A stretch of DNA of 64,000 nt from contig NZ_FXBL01000004.1 in assembly GCF_900177325.1 (NCBI RefSeq), positions 620,001-684,000 on the forward strand. Reading direction: 5' to 3'. The notes below the pieces were generated by a model that saw only the letters and a program-made list of their open reading frames with translations, had not been told where the DNA came from and ran no database searches. Positions within the stretch are counted from its first letter, which is position 1. Each line of letters begins with the position of its first letter. This DNA is from Mesorhizobium australicum (GTDB taxonomy: Bacteria > Pseudomonadota > Alphaproteobacteria > Rhizobiales > Rhizobiaceae). This document shows positions 52,634-62,061 of the stretch, in pieces. Made by a program: the position numbers and the translations under genes.

Positions 52634-53413
52634 ATGGGCTTTCCCGCGGTCCATGCCGACATCGCCCCGGCCGTGCGCCGGGGCGCGCTGCACCTGTCGA
52701 CCTTCTGTCAGCTTCCTGATCCGAACGTGATCGAGGCGCTGGCGAAGACGAAGCTCGATTCCTTCATCCTCGACATGCAGCACGGCATGTTCGACGAGGC
52801 CGCCGTCGTGGCAAGCGTCGCCGCCGCCGCGCTGGAGGGCAAGCCGGCTTTCGTGCGGCTGCCGGTCGATTGCGGCGGCCTCGCCTCGCGGGTGCTCGAC
52901 TTCGGCGCGGTTGGCGTCGTCTGCCCGATGGTCAACACGGTGGCGGACGCCGAGCGGCTGGTCTCCTACACCAAGTTCCCGCCGGTCGGTTTCCGCAGTT
53001 GGGGCCCCCGCCGCGCGATCCCGCTGTCGGGGCTGAACGGGCCGGGCTACCTCGCCAAGGCCAATGAGCTGAACCTTGCGATTGCCATGATTGAGACCCG
53101 GCAGGCGCTGGACAATCTCGATGCGATCCTCGCCGTGCCCGGCATCGACGGTGTCTTCGTCGGCCCCTCGGATCTGTCGGTCTCGCTGTCCGGCGGCGAA
53201 ACGCTCGACAGCGCGGACGTGGCGCCGGCGCTGGACCATGTCGCCGCCCGCGCCAAGGCGGCGGGCAAGTTCGCGGGCGTCTTCGCGATCAGTTCTGGCT
53301 ACGCCACCGACTGCATCGCGCGCGGCTATTCCTTCATCGCGCTGATGCAGGATGCGCTGTTCATGCAGCAGGCTGCCGACGCTGCCGTCACCGCCGTGCG
53401 GGGCAAGGCATGA
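52634..53413 (+). CDS. HpcH/HpaI-family aldolase
   Basis: 259-residue class II pyruvate aldolase. His50 (LDMQHG) is the general base; the metal Glu (AMIETRQA) and Asp (GPSDLSVS) are present, with FRSWGPRRA as the substrate loop. It cleaves 4-hydroxy-2-oxo acids to pyruvate plus aldehyde. Overlaps BKACE by ATGA. Confidence 0.93.
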   Translation: MGFPAVHADIAPAVRRGALHLSTFCQLPDPNVIEALAKTKLDSFILDMQHGMFDEAAVVASVAAAALEGKPAFVRLPVDCGGLASRVLDFGAVGVVCPMVNTVADAERLVSYTKFPPVGFRSWGPRRAIPLSGLNGPGYLAKANELNLAIAMIETRQALDNLDAILAVPGIDGVFVGPSDLSVSLSGGETLDSADVAPALDHVAARAKAAGKFAGVFAISSGYATDCIARGYSFIALMQDALFMQQAADAAVTAVRGKA

Positions 53414-54297
53414 CGCGCCCGGTCATCCTGACCGCCTGCGTCAACGGTGGGCGGCCCGACGCGGCGGAGCTCAATCCGAACCTGCCGGTGAGTCCTGAAG
53501 CCATCGCCGCGGCAGTCGCCGAGGCGGCAAAGCTCGGGGCGGCGGTGGCGCATATCCACGTCCGTGATCCGAAGACGGGCCTGCCCTCCAACGATATCGG
53601 CCTCTGGCGCGAGACCGTCGGCCTGATCCGCGCCGCCGGCACCGACATACTGCTCAACCTCAGCGCTTCGATGGACGGTCTGCTTGTGCTCGACGACGCG
53701 GCAGGCTTCGTTCCGGCCGATGGCACCACGCTCCGCCCCGCGGCAGGCAGGGCGGACCACGTGCTCGCCTTGACGCCTGAGATCGGCACGATCGACTGCG
53801 GCACGTTCGCGCTCGGCCAGGCGATCCACGTCGCGCGCATGGGCGACCTGCGCGAGATGGCGCGGCTCTACGGCGAGAAGGGCGTCCGCGCCGAGGTCGA
53901 GTGCTTCGACTTCGGCCATCTGGAGGTCGCCCGCAAGCTTGCAGCCGAGGGTGCGTTCGGGCAACGGCCGTTCATGCAGATCTGCCTCGGCACCGGCTAT
54001 GGCGGCGCGCCCGCGACGCCGGCAGCACTTGCCGCGATGCGCGAACGCATTCCCGGCGGCACGGTCTGGGCCGCCTTCGCGGCCGGCGAGGACAATCTCT
54101 GGGTCATGCGCGAGGCGGTCGCCGGCGGCGGCCATGTCCGCGCCGGTCTGGAAGACGCGCTCTTCGACGCGGCCGGCGAGCCGACCACCAACGCCGCGCT
54201 GCTCTCATCCGCCGTGGAGACGGTCTACGCCGCCGGCGGACGCCCCGCGACGCCGGCCGAGGCGCGAGCCATCCTCGGTTTGCCCGCTCGGAGCTGA
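53410..54297 (+). CDS. beta-keto acid cleavage enzyme (BKACE/Kce family)
   Basis: 295-residue BKACE-family enzyme. Metal ligands His48 and His50 lie in AHIHVRDPKTG; Arg244, Glu248 and Asp249 in GGHVRAGLED match the Arg/Glu/Asp set of the 3-keto-5-aminohexanoate cleavage enzyme. It cleaves a beta-keto acid with acetyl-CoA to acetoacetate and a CoA ester. The specificity residue after ED is Ala, where Kce has Asn. Probably acts on the product of HyuAB. Confidence 0.93.
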   Translation: MTRPVILTACVNGGRPDAAELNPNLPVSPEAIAAAVAEAAKLGAAVAHIHVRDPKTGLPSNDIGLWRETVGLIRAAGTDILLNLSASMDGLLVLDDAAGFVPADGTTLRPAAGRADHVLALTPEIGTIDCGTFALGQAIHVARMGDLREMARLYGEKGVRAEVECFDFGHLEVARKLAAEGAFGQRPFMQICLGTGYGGAPATPAALAAMRERIPGGTVWAAFAAGEDNLWVMREAVAGGGHVRAGLEDALFDAAGEPTTNAALLSSAVETVYAAGGRPATPAEARAILGLPARS

Positions 54298-54360
54298 TCG
54301 GGGCGTGACGGTCGGCTCAACCGCGGGGGTCAACCGCCGGGCACGAGGAGGGAGGAAGAT

Positions 54361-55902
54361 ATGAATCCAGCACGCTGGCTCGAACGTGCCGCCCTGCTCT
54401 GGCCCGACCGGCCGGCGCTGTTCAGGGGCACCGAACCGGTTCTCGACTATGCCGGCTTCAACGCCCGCGCCGGATCGCTGGCTGCCGGTCTCGCAGCGGT
54501 GGGCGTCGGACCGGGCGACCGCGTCGCGCTCTTCCTCGCCAACCGTACCGACTATCTCGTCGCCATGCAGGCGGTCTGGCGCATCGGCGCGGTGGCGGTG
54601 CCGGTCAACGCCAAGCTGCACGAGAAGGAAGCTGCCTACATCCTCGGCCATTCCGGCGCGGCGCTCTGCTTCACCGATGCAGATCACGCCGGCGACCTCG
54701 CGGCGCTGGCGCCCGGCACGCGCGTCGTCGACATGGACGGACCCGACTTCGCCGCTCTCTTCTCGGACAACCCGGCGCCCGCGCTCCACCCGACCGGCCA
54801 GAACGACCTCGTCTGGCTCTTCTATACGTCCGGCACGACCGGCCGGCCCAAGGGTGTGATGCTGACGCCGGCCAACATCCAGGCGATGATCATGAGCTAT
54901 TTCGCCGACGTCGATGCGGCGGAGGCCGGCGATGCCAAGGTCTACGCCGCACCCATGTCGCACGGGGCTGGTCTCTACCAGTTCATCTACCTGATCTGCG
55001 GCGCGCGCCATGTCGTGCCGGCCTCGGGCGGCTTCGACAGCGACGAGATCCTCGACCTCGCCGGACAGCTCGGGCGGCTCTGCTTCTTTGCCGCCCCCAC
55101 CATGGTCCGCCGCCTCGTCGCCGCCGCCAGAGCGCGCGGCGACCGGGGCGAGGGCATCCGTACGATCGTCTATGGCGGCGGGCCGATGTATCTCGCCGAC
55201 ATCCGCGACGCGATGGACCAGTTCGGCCCCCGCTTCGCCCAGATCTACGGCCAGGGCGAGACGCCGATGACGATCACAGCGCTGACCCGCGCGGCGCATG
55301 TCGAGGCGCTTGCCGCCGGGCCGGAGAGTGTGCAGCATTCGCACCGGCTGGCGTCCGTCGGTGTTGCCCAGGCCGCCTGCGAGGTGGCGGTGCTGGGCCC
55401 CGACGCGCGGCCGCTGCCTGCCGGCGAGATCGGCGAGATCGCCGTGCGCGGGCCCTCGGTGATGAAAGGCTACTGGAATGACCAGGCTGCCACCTCCGCC
55501 GCGATCCGTGACGTCTGGCTGCACACCGGCGACATGGGCGCAATGGACGAGGCCGGCTTCCTCACCCTGCACGACCGCTCCAAGGACGTGATCATTTCCG
55601 GCGGCACCAACATCTATCCGCGCGAGGTCGAGGAGGCACTGCTGACGCATCCGGCCGTGGCGCAGGTCTCGGTCATCGGCCGGCCCGATCCGGAATGGGG
55701 AGAAGTCGTCGTCGCCTGCGTGGTGCTGGAACAGGGCGCCACCGCCGACGCGGCCGCACTCGACGCCCACTGCCTGACCCAGATCGCCCGTTTCAAGCGA
55801 CCCAAGGACTATGTCTGGCTGGATGACCTGCCGAAGAACGCCTACGGCAAGGTGCTCAAGACCGAACTCCGCTCGCGCTTTCAGGCCGTCGGGACGGCTT
55901 GA
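54361..55902 (+). CDS. AMP-forming acyl-CoA ligase
   Basis: 513-residue ANL-superfamily ligase. P-loop YTSGTTGRPKG at 155-165, GQGETPMT, YWNDQAATSAAIRDVWLHTGDMG, DRSKDVIISGGTNIY, and a C-terminal LPKNAYGKVLK with the catalytic Lys. GAGGAGGGAGGAAG precedes the ATG. Last gene of the operon, 63 bases after BKACE. It likely activates an acid made by, or feeding, the BKACE step. Confidence 0.93.
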   Translation: MNPARWLERAALLWPDRPALFRGTEPVLDYAGFNARAGSLAAGLAAVGVGPGDRVALFLANRTDYLVAMQAVWRIGAVAVPVNAKLHEKEAAYILGHSGAALCFTDADHAGDLAALAPGTRVVDMDGPDFAALFSDNPAPALHPTGQNDLVWLFYTSGTTGRPKGVMLTPANIQAMIMSYFADVDAAEAGDAKVYAAPMSHGAGLYQFIYLICGARHVVPASGGFDSDEILDLAGQLGRLCFFAAPTMVRRLVAAARARGDRGEGIRTIVYGGGPMYLADIRDAMDQFGPRFAQIYGQGETPMTITALTRAAHVEALAAGPESVQHSHRLASVGVAQAACEVAVLGPDARPLPAGEIGEIAVRGPSVMKGYWNDQAATSAAIRDVWLHTGDMGAMDEAGFLTLHDRSKDVIISGGTNIYPREVEEALLTHPAVAQVSVIGRPDPEWGEVVVACVVLEQGATADAAALDAHCLTQIARFKRPKDYVWLDDLPKNAYGKVLKTELRSRFQAVGTA

Positions 55903-55939
55903 AGCAGCGGGCAGGGCGACCCGCACCGAAGCCTTCAAG
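55898..55939 (+). terminator. nested stem-loop ending the HyuAB/BKACE operon
   Basis: Outer arms CTTGAAG (55898-55904) and CTTCAAG (55933-55939), inner arms GCGGG (55907-55911) and CCCGC (55920-55924). Begins at the ligase stop. No T-run; termination inferred. Confidence 0.5.
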
Positions 55940-56073
55940 GATTGAACGATCGGCCTGCATTCCAGTTATGAAAAGTTCGGCATTGCCACACATCCTTTGT
56001 GGGTGGAAAACGCAGCAGCACTCGGCATGGCGACAACCCCGGCCGGTGTGCACCGGCAGGAAAGGCGTTTGCG

Positions 56074-57372
56074 ATGGCAGCAGCGGATATATCTTCCCCC
56101 CATCACGTCGTCGTGGTCGGAGCAGGCTTCGGCGGCTTGGAGACGGTTCACCGTCTTTCCGGTGCGCCGGTTCGCATCACGATCATAGACCGGCGCAACC
56201 ATCACCTGTTCCAGCCGCTGCTCTACCAGGTCGCGACCGCGTCGCTGGCGACCTCCGAGATCGCCTGGCCGATCCGGCATCTGCTGCGCCGGCGCCGCGA
56301 GATCACCACGCTGCTGGCCTCGGCGGCCGGTGTCGACACGCAGGCCCGCGCGGTGCGGCTCGACGACGGGTCGACTGTTGCCTACGACACGCTGGTTCTG
56401 GCCACCGGCGCGCGGCACGCTTATTTCGGCCATGACGACTGGGAGCCGTTTGCACCCGGCCTCAAGACGCTCGAGGACGCCACGACCATCCGCCGACGCA
56501 TCCTCGTCGCCTTCGAGAAGGCCGAGCGCGAAACCGATCCCGCACGGCGGGCAGCACTCCTCACTTTCGTGATCATCGGCGCCGGCCCGACCGGCGTCGA
56601 GCTTGCGGGCACCATTGCCGAGCTCGCCCGGGTGACGTTGCCGGAAGATTTCCGCAACATCGACACCAGACGGACGCGCGTGGTGCTGATCGAGGGCGGC
56701 CCGCGCGTCCTCGCCGCCTTCAGCGACGATCTCTCGGACTATGCGCTGCGCGCGCTGGAGAAGCTCGGCGTCGAGGTGGAGCGTGGCAGTCCGGTCACCG
56801 AATGCTCGGCCGACGGCGTGCTCTACGGCGGCAAGCGTCTGGCCGCCGCCACGATCATCTGGGCGGCGGGCGTGCAGGCTTCGCCGGCGGCGGAATGGCT
56901 CGCGGCCGCGGCCGATCGCGCCGGGCGCGTCAAGGTCGAGCCCGATCTCACCGTGCCAGGCCATCCCGAGATTTTCGTTATCGGCGACACCGCTGCCATC
57001 GACGCTCCGGACGGAAAGCCGGTTCCGGGCATCGCGCCGGCGGCGAAGCAGCAGGGCAGGTATGTCGCGGATACGATCAGGGCGCGGCTCGCGGGGCGAC
57101 CGACGGGCATACCCTTCCGCTACCGCCACCAGGGCAGCCTCGCCACGATCGGCAAGCGCCTGGCGGTCATCGACTTCGGCCGCGTCAAGCTGCGCGGCGC
57201 GCTGGCCTGGTGGATATGGGGCCTCGCCCACATCTACTTCCTGATCGGTGTCCGCAACAGGTTGAGCGTGGCGCTGAGCTGGCTGTGGATCCACACCCGC
57301 GACCAGCGCAGCTCGCGCCTGATCACGCAGGGCAGCGCGAGCGCAGCGCCGGATCGGCCGGCCGCCAGATGA
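56074..57372 (+). CDS. ndh: type II NADH:quinone oxidoreductase (NDH-2)
   Basis: 432-residue monotopic flavoprotein. FAD site VVVVGAGFGGLETVHRL (12-28), NAD site VIIGAGPTGVELAGTIAEL (about 166-184), and the quinone-site region PGIAPAAKQQGRYVA. The end (WWIWGLAHIYFLIGVRNRL) anchors it at the membrane. It passes electrons from NADH to quinone without pumping protons, matching the nearby quinol oxidase. Start 56074 follows GGCAGGAAAGGCG; an upstream in-frame start has no SD. Confidence 0.93.
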   Translation: MAAADISSPHHVVVVGAGFGGLETVHRLSGAPVRITIIDRRNHHLFQPLLYQVATASLATSEIAWPIRHLLRRRREITTLLASAAGVDTQARAVRLDDGSTVAYDTLVLATGARHAYFGHDDWEPFAPGLKTLEDATTIRRRILVAFEKAERETDPARRAALLTFVIIGAGPTGVELAGTIAELARVTLPEDFRNIDTRRTRVVLIEGGPRVLAAFSDDLSDYALRALEKLGVEVERGSPVTECSADGVLYGGKRLAAATIIWAAGVQASPAAEWLAAAADRAGRVKVEPDLTVPGHPEIFVIGDTAAIDAPDGKPVPGIAPAAKQQGRYVADTIRARLAGRPTGIPFRYRHQGSLATIGKRLAVIDFGRVKLRGALAWWIWGLAHIYFLIGVRNRLSVALSWLWIHTRDQRSSRLITQGSASAAPDRPAAR

Positions 57373-57375
57373 TCT

Positions 57376-58692
57376 CTAGCCGGCCTTCGCCGCGAAGCGT
57401 TCGCTGAGCCACAGCGCCAGGATGGTGCAGATCGCACCCGAAAGCAGATAGGCGCCGGCCGAGATCAGCCCGAAATTCGCCGACAGGAGAAGGGCCGCCA
57501 GCGGCGCGAACCCCGCACCGAACAACCACGCAAGGTCGGAGGTGATGGCCGAGCCGGTGTAGCGGTAGGCCTGCGGGAAGCTGGAGGCGACCGCGCCGGA
57601 CGACTGGCCGAAGGACAGGCCGAGCAGCACGAAGCCGAGCACCATGAAGATTGCCTCGCCCACCGGGCCCGCATCCAGCAGCTGCGGCGCGAAGCCGCTG
57701 AAGGCGGCGATGGCGACCGCCGAGCCGATCAGCAGCGAGCGGCGCCCGATCCGGTCGGCCAGGATGCCGGAAACGAAGACGGCGCCGAGCCCGAAGACGG
57801 CGCTGACCGCTTCGATGACGAGGAAGCGCGCAATGCCTTCCGAGGTGAACAGGAACACCCAGGACAGCGGGAACACCGTCACCATGTGGAACAGGGCGAA
57901 GCTCGCGAGCGGCGCGAAAGCGCCGAGCGCCACGGTGCGGCTCTCGGCGCGCAGGGTCGCGGAGATGCGCGCCGGCTGCAGCTCGCGATTGTGGAACAGC
58001 TCCCGGTATTCCGGCGTGGACACGATCCTGAGCCGAGCGAACAGCGCCACCACGTTGATCGCGAAGGCGACGAAGAACGGATAGCGCCAGCCCCAGCTGA
58101 AGAAGTCCTCGGCCGAAAGATTGCCGACGAAGAAGGCGAAGAGCGCGCTGGCGACGATCAGGCCGGCGGGCGCCCCGAGCTGCGGGATCATCGCGTACCA
58201 GCCGCGCCGGCCCTCCGGCGCGTTCATCGCGAGCAGTGAGGCAAGCCCGTCCCACGTACCGCCGAGCGCGATGCCCTGCGCGATGCGCGCCAGCGCCAGG
58301 AACCAGATCGCCGCCGCGCCGATCCGCTCGTAGCCGGGCAGGAAGGCGATGGCCACGGTGGCCGTCCCCAGCAGGAACAGTGCGATGGTCATCTTCACGC
58401 CCTTGCCGTAGGCGCGGTCGACGGCCATGAAGATCGCCGTGCCCACCGGTCGCGCGACGAAGGCCAGCGCGAAGATCGCGAACGACCAGAGCGTCCCCGT
58501 CAGCGCGTCCATGTGCGGGAACACCAGCCTCGGGAACACGATCACCGAGGCGATGGCGTAGACGAAGAAGTCGAAGAATTCCGACGTGCGGCCGATGAAC
58601 ACGCCCACCGCGATCTCGCCGGGGGCGACCGCGCCATGGCGAGCCTCGGGCCCGACCGAATCGTCCGCCGTCATTGTCGAAGAGTGCACCAT
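57376..58692 (-). CDS. MFS metabolite:proton symporter
   Basis: 438-residue major facilitator with about twelve helices; SEFFDFFVYAIASVIVFPRLVFP (first helix) and ARIAQGIALGGTWDGLA are typical of the metabolite:H+ symporter (ShiA/KgtP-like) group. The two genes converge (NDH-2 stop three bases away). Start ATG 58692 with GAGGTG upstream; a GTG four codons earlier is possible. Substrate unknown; probably a small acid or zwitterion. Confidence 0.9.
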   Translation of the reverse strand: MVHSSTMTADDSVGPEARHGAVAPGEIAVGVFIGRTSEFFDFFVYAIASVIVFPRLVFPHMDALTGTLWSFAIFALAFVARPVGTAIFMAVDRAYGKGVKMTIALFLLGTATVAIAFLPGYERIGAAAIWFLALARIAQGIALGGTWDGLASLLAMNAPEGRRGWYAMIPQLGAPAGLIVASALFAFFVGNLSAEDFFSWGWRYPFFVAFAINVVALFARLRIVSTPEYRELFHNRELQPARISATLRAESRTVALGAFAPLASFALFHMVTVFPLSWVFLFTSEGIARFLVIEAVSAVFGLGAVFVSGILADRIGRRSLLIGSAVAIAAFSGFAPQLLDAGPVGEAIFMVLGFVLLGLSFGQSSGAVASSFPQAYRYTGSAITSDLAWLFGAGFAPLAALLLSANFGLISAGAYLLSGAICTILALWLSERFAAKAG

Positions 58693-58780
58693 GCTTCCTG
58701 ACACCTCGCACGCCGTCAGCGGCGCGAGGCTCGTCGCCCGCGCCGCAGGACCGTCATTATGCGTGTGCCGCCGCGCGCGG

Positions 58781-58801
58781 CATTGGGCAAATTGTCCAAT
58801 G
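58781..58801. promoter_or_regulatory. 21-bp dyad upstream of cyoA and the MFS gene
   Basis: CATTGG and CCAATG arms with inner CAA/TTG, 18 of 21 bases symmetric. It lies in the 173-bp divergent region, 65 bp from the proposed cyoA start and 89 bp from the MFS start. Candidate operator, family unassigned. Confidence 0.5.
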
Positions 58802-58865
58802 TGCGGTGCAGCATCTAGCCGTTAGCGAGGCCCTGAAACCTCTCAATTGGCGTGCGGATCCGATC

Positions 58866-60044
58866 TTGAAGCTGACCAGACTGACCGTGTTGCTCTGCCT
58901 TGCCCTCGCGCTCAGCGGGTGCAACCTCGTGGTGCTGGCGCCCGCGGGCGACGTCGCCGCGCAGCAGCGCGACCTCGTCGTCGTCTCGACGCTGCTGATG
59001 CTGCTCATCATCGTTCCGGTCATGGCGCTCACCGTCTTCTTTGCGTGGCGATATCGCGCAGGCAACAGGGAGGCGCGCTACGAGCCGGACTGGGATCACT
59101 CCACTCACCTCGAACTGGTGATCTGGGCGGTGCCCCTTCTGATCATCATCTGCCTCGGCGCGGTCACCTGGATGGGCACGCACCTGCTCGACCCCTACCG
59201 GCCGCTCGGCCGCGTTTCGGAGGGGCGGCCTGTGGACCGGCAGGTCGAGCCGCTCGTGGTCGAAGTCGCCGCGCTCGATTGGAAATGGCTGTTCATCTAC
59301 CCGGAATACGGCATCGCGACGGTCAACGAGATGGCCGCGCCCGTCGACCGGCCGATCCGCTTCCGGCTCACCTCCACCTCGGTGATGAACTCGTTCTACA
59401 TCCCCGCGCTCGCCGGCCAGATCTACGCCATGCCCGGCATGGAGACGACGCTCCACGGCGTCATCAACAAGCCCGGCGAATATGTCGGCTTCTCGGCCAA
59501 CTACAGCGGCGACGGCTTTTCCGGCATGCGTTTCGCCTTCCACGGCCAGTCGCAGGCCGATTTCGACGCATGGGTGGGCGCGGTGCGCCAGGCCGGCGGC
59601 TCGCTCGACCGCACCGCCTATCTCGATCTTGCGAAGCCCAGCGAAAACGAGGCCGCGCGCCGCTACGCTTCGGTCGAGCCGAACCTCTTCCGCCTGATCC
59701 GCGACCGCTGCGCCGAGCCCGGCCGCATGTGCATGGACGAGATGATGTCGATCGACGCCGCCGGCGGCCTCGGCATCGACGGCATCGTGCTGCTCCAGCC
59801 GGTCGAGGAAGGCCGCCCGTCCGCGCTCAGCGCCTTCTTCGGCCGCCAGTCCACCCTCGTCGCCAGTATCTGCACGGCGGAAGAAGCGGCCGCCGCCGCC
59901 GCGACCACCTGGTCGGCCTCGCTGCGCCCGTTCGTGGACCCGAAGCCGCTGCTCGGCGCCGGCCTGCCGCGTCCCTCCATGAATCCCTTCGCGTCCCCGC
60001 AGGTCGATGCGCGCCTCGATCGGCGCCAGCCCTTCGGCACCTGA
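58866..60044 (+). CDS. cyoA: cytochrome bo-type quinol oxidase subunit II
   Basis: About 392 residues. Lipoprotein signal (Lys2, Arg5, lipobox LALSGC with Cys19), two transmembrane helices (about 35-65 and 85-110), then a cupredoxin domain without CuA ligands (NSFYIPALAGQIYAMPGM). Subunit II of the heme-copper quinol oxidase. The TTG start at 58866 is the best fit to the lipoprotein signal, but SD support is weak. The C-terminal half is longer than E. coli CyoA (315), with an acidic DEMMSIDAAGG stretch. Confidence 0.88.
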   Translation: MKLTRLTVLLCLALALSGCNLVVLAPAGDVAAQQRDLVVVSTLLMLLIIVPVMALTVFFAWRYRAGNREARYEPDWDHSTHLELVIWAVPLLIIICLGAVTWMGTHLLDPYRPLGRVSEGRPVDRQVEPLVVEVAALDWKWLFIYPEYGIATVNEMAAPVDRPIRFRLTSTSVMNSFYIPALAGQIYAMPGMETTLHGVINKPGEYVGFSANYSGDGFSGMRFAFHGQSQADFDAWVGAVRQAGGSLDRTAYLDLAKPSENEAARRYASVEPNLFRLIRDRCAEPGRMCMDEMMSIDAAGGLGIDGIVLLQPVEEGRPSALSAFFGRQSTLVASICTAEEAAAAAATTWSASLRPFVDPKPLLGAGLPRPSMNPFASPQVDARLDRRQPFGT

Positions 60045-60053
60045 GAGTTTGCC

Positions 60054-62057
60054 ATGTTCGACAATCCGGACCTCATCAAGCTGATCTTCGGACGGCTCAC
60101 CTGGGAAGCGCTGCCGCTGCACGAGCCGATCCTCGTCGGCACCTTCGCGGTGGTGGCGCTCGGCGGCATCGCCTTGGTCGGCGCGCTCACCTGGTTCCGC
60201 CTCTGGGGCTATCTGTGGCGCGAGTGGTTCACCACCGTCGACCACAAGCGCATCGGCATCATGTACATGATCCTCGGCATCGTGATGCTGCTGCGCGGCT
60301 TCGCCGACGCGATCATGATGCGCATCCAGCAGGCGATCGCCTTCAACGGGTCCGAGGGCTACCTCAACGCCCATCACTACGACCAGATCTTCACCGCCCA
60401 CGGCGTCATCATGATCTTCTTCGTGGCGATGCCGCTGGTCACCGGCCTGATGAACTACGTCGTGCCGCTGCAGATCGGCGCGCGTGACGTGTCCTTCCCG
60501 TTCCTCAACAATTTCAGCTTCTGGATGACCGCGGGCGGCGCGGTGATCCTGATGATGTCGCTGTTCGTCGGCGAGTTCGCGCGCACTGGCTGGCTCGCCT
60601 ATCCGCCGCTCTCCGGCGCCGAATACAGTCCGGGCGTCGGCATGGACTATTACATCTGGTCGTTGCAGGTCGCGGGCGTCGGCACCACGCTCTCGGGCAT
60701 CAACCTCATCGCCACCATCGTCAAGATGCGTGCGCCCGGCATGACGATGATGAAGATGCCGGTGTTCACCTGGACGTCGCTTTGCACCAACGTGCTGATC
60801 GTCGCCACCTTTCCGATCCTCACCGCGACCCTGGTACTGCTGACGCTCGACCGCTACGTCGGCACCAACTTCTTCACCAGCGACCTCGGCGGCAATCCGA
60901 TGATGTATGTCAACCTCATCTGGATCTGGGGCCATCCGGAGGTCTACATCCTCGTGCTTCCCGCCTTCGGCATCTTCTCCGAGATCGCCGCGACCTTCTC
61001 GGGCAAGCGCCTGTTCGGCTACACCTCGATGGTCTACGCCACGGTGTGCATCACCATCCTGTCGTACCTGGTGTGGCTGCACCACTTCTTCACGATGGGC
61101 TCCGGCGCCAGCGTGAACTCGTTCTTCGGCATCACCACGATGATCATCTCGATCCCGACCGGGGCGAAGATCTTCAACTGGCTGTTCACGATGTATCGCG
61201 GCCGCATCCGCTTCGAGCTGCCGATGATGTGGACGATTGCCTTCATGCTGGTCTTCGTTCTCGGCGGCATGACCGGCGTGCTGCTCGCCGTGCCTCCGGC
61301 CGACTTCGTGCTGCACAACTCGCTGTTCCTCGTCGCCCACTTCCACAACACCATCATCGGCGGCGTGGTCTACGGCCTTTTCGCCGGCATGGCCTACTGG
61401 TTCCCCAAGGCCTTCGGCTTCAGGCTCGATCCGTTCTGGGGCAAGGTGTCGTTCTGGGGCTGGGTGCTCGGCTTCTTCTTCGCCTTCATGCCGCTCTACG
61501 TGCTCGGCCTGATGGGCGTGACGCGCCGCCTCAGGGTCTTCGACGATCCTTCGCTGCAGATCTGGTTCATCATCGCCGGCTTCGGCGCCTTCCTGATCCT
61601 CGTCGGCATCGTCGCCTTCCTGATCCAGATCGCCGTCAGCATCATGCGCCGCGACCAGCTGCGCGACACCACCGGCGACCCGTGGGACGGGCGCACGCTC
61701 GAATGGGCGACGTCCTCGCCGCCGCCGGCCTACAACTTCGCCTTCACCCCCGTCGTGCACGACAACGACGCCTGGTGGGACATGAAGAAGCGCGGCTACA
61801 AGCGCCCGCTCGAAGGCTTCAGGCCGATCCACATGCCCTCCAACACCGGCACCGGCGTTGTTATCGCCGGGCTCAGCGTCGTCATGTCCGTCGCGCTGAT
61901 CTGGTACATCTGGTGGCTGGCGATCCTCGCCTTCGTCGCGATGATCGCCGTCGCCATCGCCCACACCTTCAACTATCACCGCGACTTCCACATCCCCGCC
62001 GAGGAAGTGACGCAGACCGAGGACGCGCGCACGAAGCTGCTCGCGGTCGGTGGATGA
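60054..62057 (+). CDS. cyoB: cytochrome bo-type quinol oxidase subunit I
   Basis: 667-residue heme-copper oxidase subunit I with about fifteen helices. Heme and CuB His residues: HGVIMIF (low-spin heme), [15 protein letters not shown] (His-Tyr CuB region), HHFF and [19 protein letters not shown] and [18 protein letters not shown] are typical. Reduces O2 with quinol and pumps protons. Start follows cyoA by nine bases; the next gene starts five bases after its stop. Confidence 0.96.
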   Translation: MFDNPDLIKLIFGRLTWEALPLHEPILVGTFAVVALGGIALVGALTWFRLWGYLWREWFTTVDHKRIGIMYMILGIVMLLRGFADAIMMRIQQAIAFNGSEGYLNAHHYDQIFTAHGVIMIFFVAMPLVTGLMNYVVPLQIGARDVSFPFLNNFSFWMTAGGAVILMMSLFVGEFARTGWLAYPPLSGAEYSPGVGMDYYIWSLQVAGVGTTLSGINLIATIVKMRAPGMTMMKMPVFTWTSLCTNVLIVATFPILTATLVLLTLDRYVGTNFFTSDLGGNPMMYVNLIWIWGHPEVYILVLPAFGIFSEIAATFSGKRLFGYTSMVYATVCITILSYLVWLHHFFTMGSGASVNSFFGITTMIISIPTGAKIFNWLFTMYRGRIRFELPMMWTIAFMLVFVLGGMTGVLLAVPPADFVLHNSLFLVAHFHNTIIGGVVYGLFAGMAYWFPKAFGFRLDPFWGKVSFWGWVLGFFFAFMPLYVLGLMGVTRRLRVFDDPSLQIWFIIAGFGAFLILVGIVAFLIQIAVSIMRRDQLRDTTGDPWDGRTLEWATSSPPPAYNFAFTPVVHDNDAWWDMKKRGYKRPLEGFRPIHMPSNTGTGVVIAGLSVVMSVALIWYIWWLAILAFVAMIAVAIAHTFNYHRDFHIPAEEVTQTEDARTKLLAVGG

Positions 62058-62061
62058 CACG

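Noticed and set aside
56024..56041. GCCGGTG-TG-CACCGGC hairpin ahead of NDH-2 considered as a riboswitch
   Set aside because: Only a small hairpin; no conserved riboswitch core or extra helices could be recognised.
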